From positions 24,529 to 88,528 of the forward strand of contig JADBYK010000038.1 in NCBI GenBank assembly GCA_020403045.1: 64,000 nt of DNA, read 5' to 3'. The notes beneath the pieces are model-generated. The model was not told the origin of the DNA. It worked only from the letters and a program-made list of their open reading frames with translations, and made no database searches. This document shows, piece by piece, positions 43,922-53,185 of this stretch. The first letter of the stretch is position 1. Every line of letters begins with the position of its first letter. Source of the DNA: Cytophagales bacterium. Its GTDB lineage: Bacteria > Bacteroidota > Bacteroidia > Cytophagales > Cyclobacteriaceae. Both the position numbers and the translations under genes were made by a program.

Positions 43922-44242
43922 TTATAAAGCTACAAAAACCCCTTCGTCATTTTCTTTGATTGGGAAAGTGATCAAGTCTCGCGATCGCTCACCTGCTTCC
44001 CTCCCGGTTTTTATATTAAAACGATAGCCGTGCCAGGGGCAAACAACTTCACCCAAAAAATTTACTACCCCCTTATATAGCTGCTCGCTATTGTGCGAAC
44101 ACTTGTTTTCAACCGCATAAAAAACTCCGTCTCTCATCACCAAACAAATAGCTTTTCCACGAACAATCAATAGCTGCGGCTTGTTTTCCGTCAACTTTTT
44201 GCGGGCTTCCTCGCCAGCCGAAAAGACTTTTATCCACTCCAT
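43922..44242 (-). CDS. Rieske [2Fe-2S] domain protein
   Basis: 106 residues, a stand-alone Rieske ferredoxin. Both ligand pairs are present: CSHN near residues 48-51 and CPWHGYRF near 68-75. It carries one electron per 2Fe-2S cluster, for example to an oxygenase or nitrite-reductase-like partner; no oxygenase is adjacent. It begins the operon and ends 2 bp before the next gene's start. An M20 amidohydrolase is divergent. Confidence 0.92.
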   Translation of the reverse strand: MEWIKVFSAGEEARKKLTENKPQLLIVRGKAICLVMRDGVFYAVENKCSHNSEQLYKGVVNFLGEVVCPWHGYRFNIKTGREAGERSRDLITFPIKENDEGVFVAL

Positions 44243-44251
44243 ACAAATTAG

Positions 44252-44282
44252 TTGGGCAAAGTACTGGTTTTTTCTACCTTGA
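44252..44282 (+). promoter_or_regulatory. Promoter for the M20 amidohydrolase gene
   Basis: TTGG at 44252-44255 and TACCTTGA at 44275-44282 are separated by 19 bp, the spacing expected for the Bacteroidota TTTG / TAnnTTTG promoter. The ATG is 25 bp downstream. Confidence 0.5.
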
Positions 44283-44307
44283 CCGTCACATACAGCTAAA
44301 ACAAACT

Positions 44308-45612
44308 ATGAAAAATAATCTTGCTTTTTTATTCCTGCTAGTGGCTTCCGTTACAACAGCTCAGGTCAACCCTAAACTACAGGCAAAGATAGAACAAGAA
44401 GCAAAAGCCATTGAGCCGAAGTTAATAGAATGGCGTAGGCATTTTCATCAAAATCCGGAACTATCAAATCGGGAAACAAAGACGGGTGCTTACATCGCAG
44501 CGCATCTCAAATCATTGGGCATAGAAGTTCAATATCCAGTAGCCAAAACAGGCGTTGTTGGTTTGTTGAGGGGAGCAAAGCCGGGCTCTGTCATTGCGTT
44601 ACGCGCTGACATGGACGCACTCCCTGTTGTGGAGCGAAACAGTTTACCATTTGCTTCCAAAGAGAAGGTATTGTTCAATGGGCAAGAAACCGGTGTGATG
44701 CACGCCTGCGGACATGATGCACACATGTCAATTTTAATGGCAGTCGCAGAAATTTTGGCAAAAAATAAAAGCGAATTAAAGGGTACGGTTAAGTTTCTCT
44801 TTCAACCTGCCGAGGAGGGAGTGGCACCGAGCGAAGGAATAGCGGGGGCCGAACTAATGATTAAAGAGGGAGTGCTGGAAAACCCAAAAGTGGATGTGGT
44901 GTTTGGCTTACATGTGCAGTCGCTGTTGCCTTCAGGTCAGTTAGCTTATAGGCCGGGCGGGCTGATGGCCGCAGTAGATGCATTTGACATAAAAATTATA
45001 GGGCACGGAGCTCATGGCGCTACACCGTGGGATAGTGTTGACCCTATTGTGATTTCGGGTCAGGTTGTAGAAGGACTACAAACTATCGTGAGTCGGCAGA
45101 GCGAACTAACCAAAGGCGCTGTAGTGATTACAGTAGGTAGCTTGCACGCGGGTATTCGAAGGAACATTATTCCGGAAACAGCAACTTTGGAAGGAACCAT
45201 TCGCACCTTCGATGTTGGTATGCAGAAACTTGTACATGAAAAAATAAAACACACGGTAACGAAGATAGCAGAGGCTTCGGGCGCAACGGCTGAAGTAAAA
45301 GTAATGACCGGATATCCTGCTACCTATAATGATCCCACATTGACGCGCCAAATGGTTTCTAGCCTGGAGCGAGCCGCAGGCAAACAAAATGTAGCTGAGA
45401 TAGCGGCTGTTACGATGGCCGAAGATTTTTCATTCTTTCAGCAAAAGGTGCCAGGTCTTTTCTTTTTTCTAGGAGCCTATCCTGCTGAACTAAATTTAGC
45501 GACAGCCCCGGTACACCATACCGCAGATTTTATGATTGACGAAAAATCATTTGTAACCGGAGTGAAAGCATTGTTAGCATTGACCACGGATTATATGTAC
45601 CTGAAGAAGTAA
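44308..45612 (+). CDS. M20 family amidohydrolase (N-acyl-amino acid hydrolase type)
   Basis: 434 residues with signal peptide NLAFLFLLVASVTTAQ. Zinc-ligand motifs are visible: MHACGHDAHMSIL near residue 135, QPAEEGVAPSEG near 172, and AVTMAEDFSFFQQKVPG near 380. The dimerisation domain contains VDAFDIKIIGHGAHGATPW. The family hydrolyses N-acyl amino acids, peptides or hippurate; being exported, it probably acts in the periplasm. The next gene is in the same frame just past its stop. Confidence 0.93.
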   Translation: MKNNLAFLFLLVASVTTAQVNPKLQAKIEQEAKAIEPKLIEWRRHFHQNPELSNRETKTGAYIAAHLKSLGIEVQYPVAKTGVVGLLRGAKPGSVIALRADMDALPVVERNSLPFASKEKVLFNGQETGVMHACGHDAHMSILMAVAEILAKNKSELKGTVKFLFQPAEEGVAPSEGIAGAELMIKEGVLENPKVDVVFGLHVQSLLPSGQLAYRPGGLMAAVDAFDIKIIGHGAHGATPWDSVDPIVISGQVVEGLQTIVSRQSELTKGAVVITVGSLHAGIRRNIIPETATLEGTIRTFDVGMQKLVHEKIKHTVTKIAEASGATAEVKVMTGYPATYNDPTLTRQMVSSLERAAGKQNVAEIAAVTMAEDFSFFQQKVPGLFFFLGAYPAELNLATAPVHHTADFMIDEKSFVTGVKALLALTTDYMYLKK

Positions 45613-45639
45613 CAAGAAATTACGAAGACTATTATTGTA

Positions 45640-46488
45640 TTGGTACTTCAGTTATGTAGCCTAGTGGGGCTTGCACAAACAGGCTCTGAAATTTTACTGT
45701 TTGATCTTTCGATCAAAAAGGATAAGCTCGTTCTTTCAAATCCGAAAAACATTACTAGTCATATTGGCTATGACAATCAACCTTCGTTTCATGCCGATCA
45801 GCCACTCATTTTTTATTCCTCATTCAATCCTGACGGGCGTTCTGACATTAAGAGTTATGACTATGAAAAAGGCGAAACAAGATCACTCACTCAAACAACA
45901 GAACGCGAATACTCTCCTACATTAACCCCTGACAAGCAATTTGTCTCATGTATAATTCAGCGAGATGATGGAGCGCAGAACTTAGGAAAGTACCTGGTGG
46001 GTGGCGGACAACCCACTGTTTTGATTGATAACTTGATTGTTGGCTATCATGCCTGGGTAGATCAAGATAGACTACTTCTATTTGTATTGGGTGAACCACA
46101 GACACTTCATTTGTATAATGTAAAAACGAAGGAGGATAAAGTACTGGCTGAAAAAATTGGCAGGTCACTGCATAGTATCCCGGGTCAGAATGCTATGAGC
46201 TTCGTGCATAAAATTTCTGATTCAGAGTGGATCATTAAGCGTTTGGATGGAGCAACATCCGAAATAACTACCCTTGTAAAAACTTTGCCCGGGCGAGAAG
46301 ATTTGTGTTGGACACCTGATGGAAGAATAGTAATGAGTGATGGAACAAGAATTTATTCAATTGATCCAGCCAAAGAAAAAGAATGGAGTGATGTAGTGAT
46401 CAATTCAGGGGGTGAACTATTGAGGGGGGTCACCCGCTTGTCAATAAATAAGAAGGGAACCAAATTGGCGATTGTTGTCTCGGAATAA
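45640..46488 (+). CDS. Secreted PD40/WD40-like beta-propeller protein
   Basis: The frame opens right after the M20 stop at 45612. I use a TTG at 45640, but the best signal peptide (TKTIIVLVLQLCSLVGLAQ) would begin at an ATT codon at 45619, so the start is uncertain. The mature protein has propeller-like repeats (QPSFHADQPLIFYSSFNPDGRSDI, EYSPTLTPDKQFVSC, DLCWTPDGRIVMSDGTRI, LSINKKGTKLAIV), about four to five blades. Such proteins bind peptides or polymers. Probably cotranslated with the amidohydrolase. Confidence 0.75.
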   Translation: MVLQLCSLVGLAQTGSEILLFDLSIKKDKLVLSNPKNITSHIGYDNQPSFHADQPLIFYSSFNPDGRSDIKSYDYEKGETRSLTQTTEREYSPTLTPDKQFVSCIIQRDDGAQNLGKYLVGGGQPTVLIDNLIVGYHAWVDQDRLLLFVLGEPQTLHLYNVKTKEDKVLAEKIGRSLHSIPGQNAMSFVHKISDSEWIIKRLDGATSEITTLVKTLPGREDLCWTPDGRIVMSDGTRIYSIDPAKEKEWSDVVINSGGELLRGVTRLSINKKGTKLAIVVSE

Positions 46489-46490
46489 AT

Positions 46491-47150
46491 TCACTTTTCA
46501 CAAAAAGACCCCTTTGCCACATACAGTTCTTTCACCCAGATTTCAAGTAACCCTTCTCTAACAGCCGGATCATTTTCAATGACCTCGGGTTGCACCTTTC
46601 CTTTCATAATGAGAATTCCTCCGTCACTTTCTCCAAAAGTCCCTTCAGCAATTACATTACCCGTTTTCTTGATTTCTTTTAAGTACTCATCATGCTTGCC
46701 AAAAGTTTCTGGCGCCATCTGCACATTGAATTTTGCGATATTGGGTAGGAAGCGAACAAAACTATACATAGTCATTTCATAAGGTTCTTTTACTGAGCAT
46801 ACGGAGCCGGTGCGGGGTGTGTATAGAAGTTTTTCCAACTTCCATCGGTTGGCTTGAATGCCAGGGTCAGCTTTCATCCACTCAGTCACCTCATCGACTG
46901 ATGTTGTGTTGAAAATAAAAATCCCACCCCCACCCTCAAAGGGGCCTGCAGCCAACAACTTGCCTTCTTTGGCCATTTTGTTAATGTTGGCCATATGGCC
47001 AGACATAATTTTATCAACTTCTTCTTTGGGTAACTCCGCTTTATCACTGCGTGTATGTAGAAAAACGAAAACGAATGATTTGCCGCTTTGTCCAAAAACG
47101 CAACCACCAAGCATTAACAAAATCAAGCAAACAAGGAAGTGTTTTTTCAT
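46491..47150 (-). CDS. Secreted tandem YCII-related domain protein
   Basis: 219 residues from the ATG at 47150 (KKHFLVCLILLMLGGC); the signal ends CVFGQ, or possibly a lipoprotein site at Cys. Two YCII-like ferredoxin-fold halves follow: residues about 30-115 (VFVFLHTRSDKAELPKEEVD, LLAAGPFEGGGGIFIFN) and 125-215 (MYSFVRFLP, VIAEGTFGESDGGILIMKG). YCII domains are small ligand-binding or dehydratase-like folds of uncertain role. It is convergent with the propeller gene, 2 bp apart. Confidence 0.82.
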   Translation of the reverse strand: MKKHFLVCLILLMLGGCVFGQSGKSFVFVFLHTRSDKAELPKEEVDKIMSGHMANINKMAKEGKLLAAGPFEGGGGIFIFNTTSVDEVTEWMKADPGIQANRWKLEKLLYTPRTGSVCSVKEPYEMTMYSFVRFLPNIAKFNVQMAPETFGKHDEYLKEIKKTGNVIAEGTFGESDGGILIMKGKVQPEVIENDPAVREGLLEIWVKELYVAKGSFCEK

Positions 47151-47197
47151 TTGAACAGTATTAACCAACTCCAATTTAGCAAATGGCTTCCGTTTTT

Positions 47198-48334
47198 TTA
47201 TTCTTCAGTATTTTTCAATATCGATAAAAGCGAGTAAGTACCTTTCAACACAATTTTTCTGCCGGCAATGGAAGAAGGTAGAACTACTTCCGCGAAGTCT
47301 TCTTCAGATTTTATCTTACTTATTTCTATCATTTCATAGTCAAGGGCACCCGCTTTTTGCTCAACAAATACATAATGCTTATTGTCAAAATCTACTAGGG
47401 CCTCGGTGGGTAACGTGGTCACTTGTTGAGGATCGGTTTCAATCAACGCCTTAAAATATAATCCTGGTATTAACGAAGGATCTTCCCCTTCCAAATGGCA
47501 ATGTACACGCACTGTTCGTTCTGGTGTAATTTCTTTGCCGATCAAAAAGACTTTAGCTAATCGTTCTTTGTTTTCATTTGCTAAGTATATACGCACCAAT
47601 TGGCCAATCTTTAGGTGGGGCACATCCTTTTCAAATACCTGGGCTTCAGCATGGAGGTGTTCGGTGTCAATAATTTTGAACAGGACATCCGTTGGATTTA
47701 TGTGCTTGCCAATGTTCACATTAACTTCGGTTACAAATCCAGTAATGGGCGAAGGAATGCTAATCGTATTTTGAATTTCGCCATTCTCAAGTTCTTGTGG
47801 ATTAATATTGATTAATTTGAGCTTAGCTTTAAGTCCCTGTACTTTTGCCTTTGCCCCAAAGTAATTCGATTTAGCCTGCTGAAGAGCTTTTGCGGCTGTC
47901 ACGTTTTCTTTTGACAGTTCTTGCTGGCGTTTGTACTCTAGCTCTAAAAATTCCAACTGATTTTTGCTAGTCAAATAATCTTCTTGTAATTGAATATAGT
48001 CAGGGTGTTGCAGCACGATAACTGTCTGACCCTTTTTTACTTTCATGCCTTGGAGGAGCTCGGTAGACTTTACAAATCCCCCCAAGGGAGCCGAGACCGT
48101 CACCATATTTTGTGGAGGCACATCCAACATGCCATTGGCTTTTAACGTGCCATTCATGCTCCGCAGTATGGGCTGACCTAGGACAATCCCCAGTAGCTTT
48201 TGTTGTTCTTGAGAGAGACTTACATGAGCGATTTCCTTTGACTGTGCTGTTGCTGTTTCCGAGCTCTTGTCTTTGTTGGAACAAGCAGCCCAAAGCACAG
48301 TAAGTAATAGAGCGAGTCCGATTCTATTTTTCAT
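47198..48334 (-). CDS. RND efflux periplasmic adaptor (membrane fusion) protein
   Basis: 378 residues from the ATG at 48334 (KNRIGLALLLTVLWAAC), a lipoprotein signal with Cys at about residue 17. Typical HlyD/CusB layout: barrel-sandwich hybrid around GGFVKSTELLQGMKVKKGQ and SPITGFVTEVNVNIGKHI, flanking a coiled-coil hairpin (QLEFLELEYKRQQELSKE), then a beta-barrel (VRIYLANENKERLAKV). It bridges the inner-membrane pump and the TolC channel. In a heavy-metal efflux operon with the genes at 48348 and 49972. Confidence 0.92.
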   Translation of the reverse strand: MKNRIGLALLLTVLWAACSNKDKSSETATAQSKEIAHVSLSQEQQKLLGIVLGQPILRSMNGTLKANGMLDVPPQNMVTVSAPLGGFVKSTELLQGMKVKKGQTVIVLQHPDYIQLQEDYLTSKNQLEFLELEYKRQQELSKENVTAAKALQQAKSNYFGAKAKVQGLKAKLKLININPQELENGEIQNTISIPSPITGFVTEVNVNIGKHINPTDVLFKIIDTEHLHAEAQVFEKDVPHLKIGQLVRIYLANENKERLAKVFLIGKEITPERTVRVHCHLEGEDPSLIPGLYFKALIETDPQQVTTLPTEALVDFDNKHYVFVEQKAGALDYEMIEISKIKSEEDFAEVVLPSSIAGRKIVLKGTYSLLSILKNTEE

Positions 48335-48347
48335 TTTTAGTTTTGAT

Positions 48348-49583
48348 TTAAAATTTTCCAAGAAGGAATTCTAATTTAATGATGGATTGATTGTATTGTG
48401 TGAGGGATAGTAGATAATTGTTCTTAATAGACAATGCCGTTTTTAAAGTCTGAAGATATTCGATATACCCAATCTCACCTGCTCGATATGCTTTGCGCGA
48501 TTGTGCAATCAGTAAGTCTGCGTTTTTCAAGGCACTGGATTCGTAGTAAGAAAGACTTGCCAAATTTTTTTCTAATTCGCGCAGTGCTTGAATATAGTTG
48601 CTTTGCAATGTGGTTTGAAAATATTCTGCATTTTTTCTGGACGCTTCTTCTTGGTAGGAAGCTGCTTTAGCGCGCGCAAGATGTGGACCTATCCACAGAG
48701 GAATATTTAGCCCTAACTCAAATCCTTGAAAAGCTTTGCTGCTAGGAAAATAGGTATCCACACCATCGACATTTTGAAAGCCCGTTAAGCTTTGGGCAAA
48801 GTACCCGACAGAAATATCTGGCATGATTTTACTTTTTTCAACACGTTTTATTCGATCATTGATAGTAACCTGTTGTTGCAATAAGTTAAGCTGAGGATTA
48901 TTTCTTAAGGAAACCGTGTCTATGTTTTCCGGCACCATTCGTTTAGCTAGTTTATCTGAATTATACACAGGATGGTCACCTTTCAGTAAAGCCTGTAAAT
49001 GAGTGGCAGAAATTTTTATATCCGCCTCGTTCAAATTCAATTGATTTTTTACTTCATAGGATTGGGTTTCCGCTGTAGTCTTTTCCAACAGGTTGCTCTC
49101 TCCGGTTTTAAAGCGAATTAATGAGGCTCTGGCAAAATCCTGGTAGAGGCTATCCTGAGAAATCAGTAAATCTTTTAGGGCGTCCTGATAAAGCAATTGT
49201 TCATAGGTCGATTTTACCTGAAAAACGATTCCATTCTGAATATTGATTAGATTCTTCTGCCCGCCAATAACTTGCTCTTTTCCTAGCCGAACTTGGTTCG
49301 CCAAAGTAGTAGGAAAAGGAATGGTTTGCGATAAATTTAGATTGTTGTCTTGCTGGATCGAGTTGTATTGTCCACGCATCCAAACAGCGGAAAGTTTTCC
49401 AATATCTGTTCCTGTTTTTTTTAACTCTCTATAGTAATCGATACCGTATTCTGCAGATTTAATCAATTGATTGTTCTTGAGCGCCATTTGTACAGCTTCT
49501 TCTTGACTTATCAATTGAGCCCAAAGAGAAAAAGGGGTAAATAATAGAATTATGAATTTTGAATGCTGAATTTTGAATGACAT
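48348..49583 (-). CDS. TolC-family outer-membrane efflux channel
   Basis: 411 residues with signal FIILLFTPFSLWAQ. The long helical hairpin repeats and small-barrel strands of OEP (TolC/CusC) proteins are visible, with two homologous halves (LISQEEAVQMALKNNQLI, NNPQLNLLQQQVTINDRIKR). It forms the exit duct for the RND pump. Its first dozen codons consist of a repeat-like sequence (see 49547-49579), so the start of the signal peptide derives from repeat DNA. The downstream adaptor starts 13 bp after its stop. Confidence 0.92.
   Translation of the reverse strand: MSFKIQHSKFIILLFTPFSLWAQLISQEEAVQMALKNNQLIKSAEYGIDYYRELKKTGTDIGKLSAVWMRGQYNSIQQDNNLNLSQTIPFPTTLANQVRLGKEQVIGGQKNLINIQNGIVFQVKSTYEQLLYQDALKDLLISQDSLYQDFARASLIRFKTGESNLLEKTTAETQSYEVKNQLNLNEADIKISATHLQALLKGDHPVYNSDKLAKRMVPENIDTVSLRNNPQLNLLQQQVTINDRIKRVEKSKIMPDISVGYFAQSLTGFQNVDGVDTYFPSSKAFQGFELGLNIPLWIGPHLARAKAASYQEEASRKNAEYFQTTLQSNYIQALRELEKNLASLSYYESSALKNADLLIAQSRKAYRAGEIGYIEYLQTLKTALSIKNNYLLSLTQYNQSIIKLEFLLGKF
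49547..49579. repeat. AT-rich repeat spanning the start of the TolC-like gene
   Basis: Plus strand reads GAATTATGAATTTTGAATG then CTGAATTTTGAATG (49547-49579), two tandem copies of a TGAATTTTGAATG unit. It covers codons 2-12 of the TolC-like gene. An inverted, 15-of-17 match (AATTATAAATTTTTAAT read on the minus strand) lies at 49965-49983, on the other side of the four-helix-bundle gene. Confidence 0.5.
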
Positions 49584-49587
49584 GGTT

Positions 49588-49935
49588 TTAACTTAGTTGT
49601 GAAGATTTTACTATTGCGGTAATGATTCTAACAATTTCTTCAGCCTGATTCAAATAAGAAGTGAAATCATGCTTTACAAGTTGGCTCTTTTGTAAAAGAC
49701 GAAGCCAATAGAGCGATTCTCTAGCCTCTTTTGAAGCTATAATCATTTTAGAAATAGAGTCTTTTCTTGATTGTCCAGCAATTGCCTCTTCAACGTTAGC
49801 ACAAATTGAAGTAGCCGACCGCAGTAACTGCTTTGACAGTACATATTCCTTATTTTCAAAAAGTGGGGAATACAATTGAACTATCGATAGCGAGAATTCG
49901 AAAGTCTTTGTGAGAATGATGTTGTCAGTTTTCAT
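49588..49935 (-). CDS. Four-helix-bundle protein (23S rRNA-intervening-sequence family), second copy
   Basis: 115 residues. Family words are TKTFEFSLSIVQLY, YVLSKQLLRSATSICANVEEAI, SISKMIIASKEARESLYWLRLL and YLNQAEEIVRIITAI. It lies between the RND pump and the TolC channel genes, which normally adjoin, so it looks like an insertion. The flanking repeats match in inverted orientation. It is paralogous but quite divergent in sequence from the copy at 20630. Function unknown. Confidence 0.92.
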   Translation of the reverse strand: MKTDNIILTKTFEFSLSIVQLYSPLFENKEYVLSKQLLRSATSICANVEEAIAGQSRKDSISKMIIASKEARESLYWLRLLQKSQLVKHDFTSYLNQAEEIVRIITAIVKSSQLS

Positions 49936-49971
49936 TGCTTGAATTAGTTGATAGCAGCAATAATTAAAAAT

Positions 49972-52900
49972 TTATAATTTAGAATTGAGAATTTCCTTCT
50001 CTTTTTCAAAATACGTGTAGAGTATTGGCAGAACGACTAGCGTTAAAAGTGTAGCAGTGATCAATCCGCCAATCACGACTGTCGCCAGTGGCCGTTGCAC
50101 TTCTGCGCCCGAGCCATTGGATAAAGCCATTGGTAAAAAGCCAAGTGAAGCCACTAGAGCCGTCATTAGTACAGGCCTCAAACGCACTTCTGTTCCTTTC
50201 AGCACAATTTCATGAATGGATAATTTTCCCTCTTTCTTAAGGCGATTGAACTCTGCAATTAATACGATTCCGTTCAGTACAGCTACACCAAACAAAGCAA
50301 TAAATCCAACGCCTGCAGAAATACTAAACGGCATATCTCTGATCCATAAGGCGAAAATTCCGCCAATAGCAGAGAGAGGAATGGCAGTGAATATCAGTAA
50401 GCCTTGTTTGAACGAATGGAACGTGAAGTAGAGTAATAAGAATATCAATGCCAATGCCAGCGGCACGGCTACCATCAGTCGTTGCTTTGCTTCTTCTAGA
50501 TTTTTAAACGAGCCTCCATACTTCAAAAAATAGCCGGGTTCAAATTTCAGCTGGGCGTTGATCTTGGCATCCAACTCTTGTACGATAGTCTGCACATCAC
50601 GGCCTCGAATATTAAAACCGACAGCAATCCTTCGCTTCGCATCATCGCGTTGAATTTGATTGATTCCGGAACTCAGTTCAATGGTGGCTAATTGTTCTAA
50701 TGGTATTTGTTTGCCCAATGCGGTGGTTACATAGAGACCTTTGATATCTTCCACCCCTTGTCGCTTCTTTTCATCTAACCGAACGACCAACTCAAACCGT
50801 TTTTCCTTTTCATAAACCATGCCGGCAACATCGCCCGAAAATCCAGCACGCAATACTCTGTTTACCTCATCTACGCTCAACCCGAACTGAGCTAGTCTGT
50901 TGCGATCGACCTTGATCACGTACTGGGGCAATCCACCAATTGGTTCTATGTAAACATCTTGAGCGCCTTCTACTTGCCTTGCAATTTTTCCTATTTGCGC
51001 TGCATAAGAAGCCAACAGCGCTAAATCTTCTCCATATATTTTAATTACCACATCTTGCCTGGCACCAGTCATCAGCTCATTAAAGCGCATCTGAATGGGC
51101 TGCTGAAATCCGTACAACACACCGGGCATTTCTTCCTCTAATTTCTTAGACATTTTATCGGCCAGCTCGTCACGCGAACTCGCACTTGACCACTCGTCTT
51201 TGTCTTTTAATACAATGATCAAATCACTCGCTTCAATGGGCATCGGATCTGTTGGTATTTCAGAGGTGCCAATTTTTCCAATCACTTCTTTTACTTCCGG
51301 AAAATTGTCCAGCAAAATGCGCGAACTCTTTTGAGTGGTTTCGATCATCTGAGAAAGTGAACTTCCGGTTAGCAATCGTGTTTCTACGGCAAAATCGCCT
51401 TCATCTAAAGTTGGTATAAATTCTCCACCCAGTTGCAGGAAAATAAACATACTGGCTATTAAAAATACAACCGAGCCACTCACCACCATCGCTCTTTTCT
51501 TTAAGGCAAACACAATAGTGGGTTTGTAGAGCTGATGAAAGAACTGAATGATGCGATCAGAAATATTTTTCTTGTGGCCAGTTTTTTTGCTTAGAAACAG
51601 AGATGAAACCATGGGGACATAGGTAAGTGACAGAACCAACGCTCCCACAATAGCAAAAGCTACAGTTTGTGCCATCGGGCCAAACATTTTACCCTCAATA
51701 CCGACTAAGGAAAGAATCGGAAGATAAACAATAAGAATGATGATTTGCCCGAATGCCGCTGAGTGCATCATGCTGTTGGCAGAATGATGAACCTCCTCGT
51801 CCATTTCTTTTTGTGTAAGAGTGCGAACCAGGCCCGATGCAGCCAAGTGGTGTAAGGTAGCTTCCACAATGATTACCGCGCCATCGACAATCAATCCAAA
51901 GTCGATCGCACCCAAACTCATGAGATTGCCTGAAACGCCAAACAGATTCATGAGGCTGATGGCAAACAGCATGGCTAGCGGAATAACGGATGCAACCACT
52001 AACCCTGCGCGTAAATTTCCTAGCAGCAGCACCAATACGAAGATGACGATCAATGCACCTTCTGCCAGGTTTTTTGTTACCGTGCTAATGGCATTATTCA
52101 CTAATTTAGTTCGATCTAGAAATGGCTCAATATCTACGCCTTCCGGCAACGTTTTTTTTATTTGCTCAATTCGTTCCTTCACTTTGGCAATGACCAAGGA
52201 AGAGTTGGCTCCCTTTAACATGAGCACAAGTGCTCCCACCACTTCGCCTTTATCGTTGTAGGTCATGGCTCCATAGCGCATAGCGTGGCCATAGCGCACT
52301 GTGGCTACATTCCGAACAAGCAGAGGCAATCCGTTTGGTGAATTTTTTATGACAATTTTTTCTATGTCTTCCAGATTTTCAACCAAGCCCTCACTCCGGA
52401 TGAAGTAGGCATATGGCTTTTTGTCGATATATGCCCCACCCGTATTTTGATTGTTTTTTTCGAGCGCTAGAAATAGTTCGCTGATGCTGATATTCATGCT
52501 TCGAAGCTTTTCAGGATCTAATGCGATTTCATATTGTTTTACATGACCACCAAAGCTGCTTACATCCGCAACACCTTCCGTACCCAGCAATTGCCTTCGC
52601 ACAATCCAATCTTGAATCGTTCGCAATTCCGTTGCATCAAATTTTCCTTCATATCCCTTTTTTGGGCGAAGGATGTATTGATAAATCTCGCTGAGCCCAG
52701 TGGAAAGCGGTGCCAATTCGGGGTTACCCGCACCGGGTGGAATCGCACTCTTTGCTGCTGATAGCCGCTCGTTGACTTGCTGCCGCGCCCAGTACACATC
52801 GGTGTTATCGGTGAAAACAATCGTGACAACTGAAAGGCCGAAGCGTGAAAAGGAACGCATCTCGGTAATGCCAGCAATAGTGGCCATTGTTTGTTCGATA

Positions 52901-53103
52901 GGAAAAGTGACAAGTCTTTCTATTTCGGGTGCTGCAAGTGAGGGCGAAACAGTGAGCACCTGCACCTGATTGTTGGTGATATCAGGCACAGCATCAATGG
53001 GAAGTTGGGTAAGCGAGTAGCTCCCCCAAATGATCAAACCCAACGTAAGCATTCCTACAACTATTTTGTTTTGGATAGAAAATGAGATGATGCGGTTAAG
53101 CAT
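49972..53103 (-). CDS. Heavy-metal RND efflux pump (CusA/CzcA family)
   Basis: 1043 residues from the ATG at 53103 (LNRIISFSIQNKIVVGML); an upstream start would add 15 unlikely residues. Twelve transmembrane helices and two large periplasmic loops are evident. The HME-type proton-relay motif in TM4 is intact (AIDFGLIVDGAVIIVEA). ITNNQVQVLTVSPSLAAPEIERLV and FGVAVLNGIVLIAEFNRLKKEG are family hallmarks. It exports divalent or monovalent metal ions across both membranes with the adaptor and TolC channel. The final codons (ILNSKL) lie within repeat-like AT-rich DNA. Confidence 0.94.
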   Translation of the reverse strand: MLNRIISFSIQNKIVVGMLTLGLIIWGSYSLTQLPIDAVPDITNNQVQVLTVSPSLAAPEIERLVTFPIEQTMATIAGITEMRSFSRFGLSVVTIVFTDNTDVYWARQQVNERLSAAKSAIPPGAGNPELAPLSTGLSEIYQYILRPKKGYEGKFDATELRTIQDWIVRRQLLGTEGVADVSSFGGHVKQYEIALDPEKLRSMNISISELFLALEKNNQNTGGAYIDKKPYAYFIRSEGLVENLEDIEKIVIKNSPNGLPLLVRNVATVRYGHAMRYGAMTYNDKGEVVGALVLMLKGANSSLVIAKVKERIEQIKKTLPEGVDIEPFLDRTKLVNNAISTVTKNLAEGALIVIFVLVLLLGNLRAGLVVASVIPLAMLFAISLMNLFGVSGNLMSLGAIDFGLIVDGAVIIVEATLHHLAASGLVRTLTQKEMDEEVHHSANSMMHSAAFGQIIILIVYLPILSLVGIEGKMFGPMAQTVAFAIVGALVLSLTYVPMVSSLFLSKKTGHKKNISDRIIQFFHQLYKPTIVFALKKRAMVVSGSVVFLIASMFIFLQLGGEFIPTLDEGDFAVETRLLTGSSLSQMIETTQKSSRILLDNFPEVKEVIGKIGTSEIPTDPMPIEASDLIIVLKDKDEWSSASSRDELADKMSKKLEEEMPGVLYGFQQPIQMRFNELMTGARQDVVIKIYGEDLALLASYAAQIGKIARQVEGAQDVYIEPIGGLPQYVIKVDRNRLAQFGLSVDEVNRVLRAGFSGDVAGMVYEKEKRFELVVRLDEKKRQGVEDIKGLYVTTALGKQIPLEQLATIELSSGINQIQRDDAKRRIAVGFNIRGRDVQTIVQELDAKINAQLKFEPGYFLKYGGSFKNLEEAKQRLMVAVPLALALIFLLLYFTFHSFKQGLLIFTAIPLSAIGGIFALWIRDMPFSISAGVGFIALFGVAVLNGIVLIAEFNRLKKEGKLSIHEIVLKGTEVRLRPVLMTALVASLGFLPMALSNGSGAEVQRPLATVVIGGLITATLLTLVVLPILYTYFEKEKEILNSKL

Positions 53104-53185
53104 TTGAAAAAAATTAAATGAAAAAATGGAAATTGTTCGAGCATTCACAAAATGTGAAGCTCCTATAAAAAAAGAAAAGAGACAG

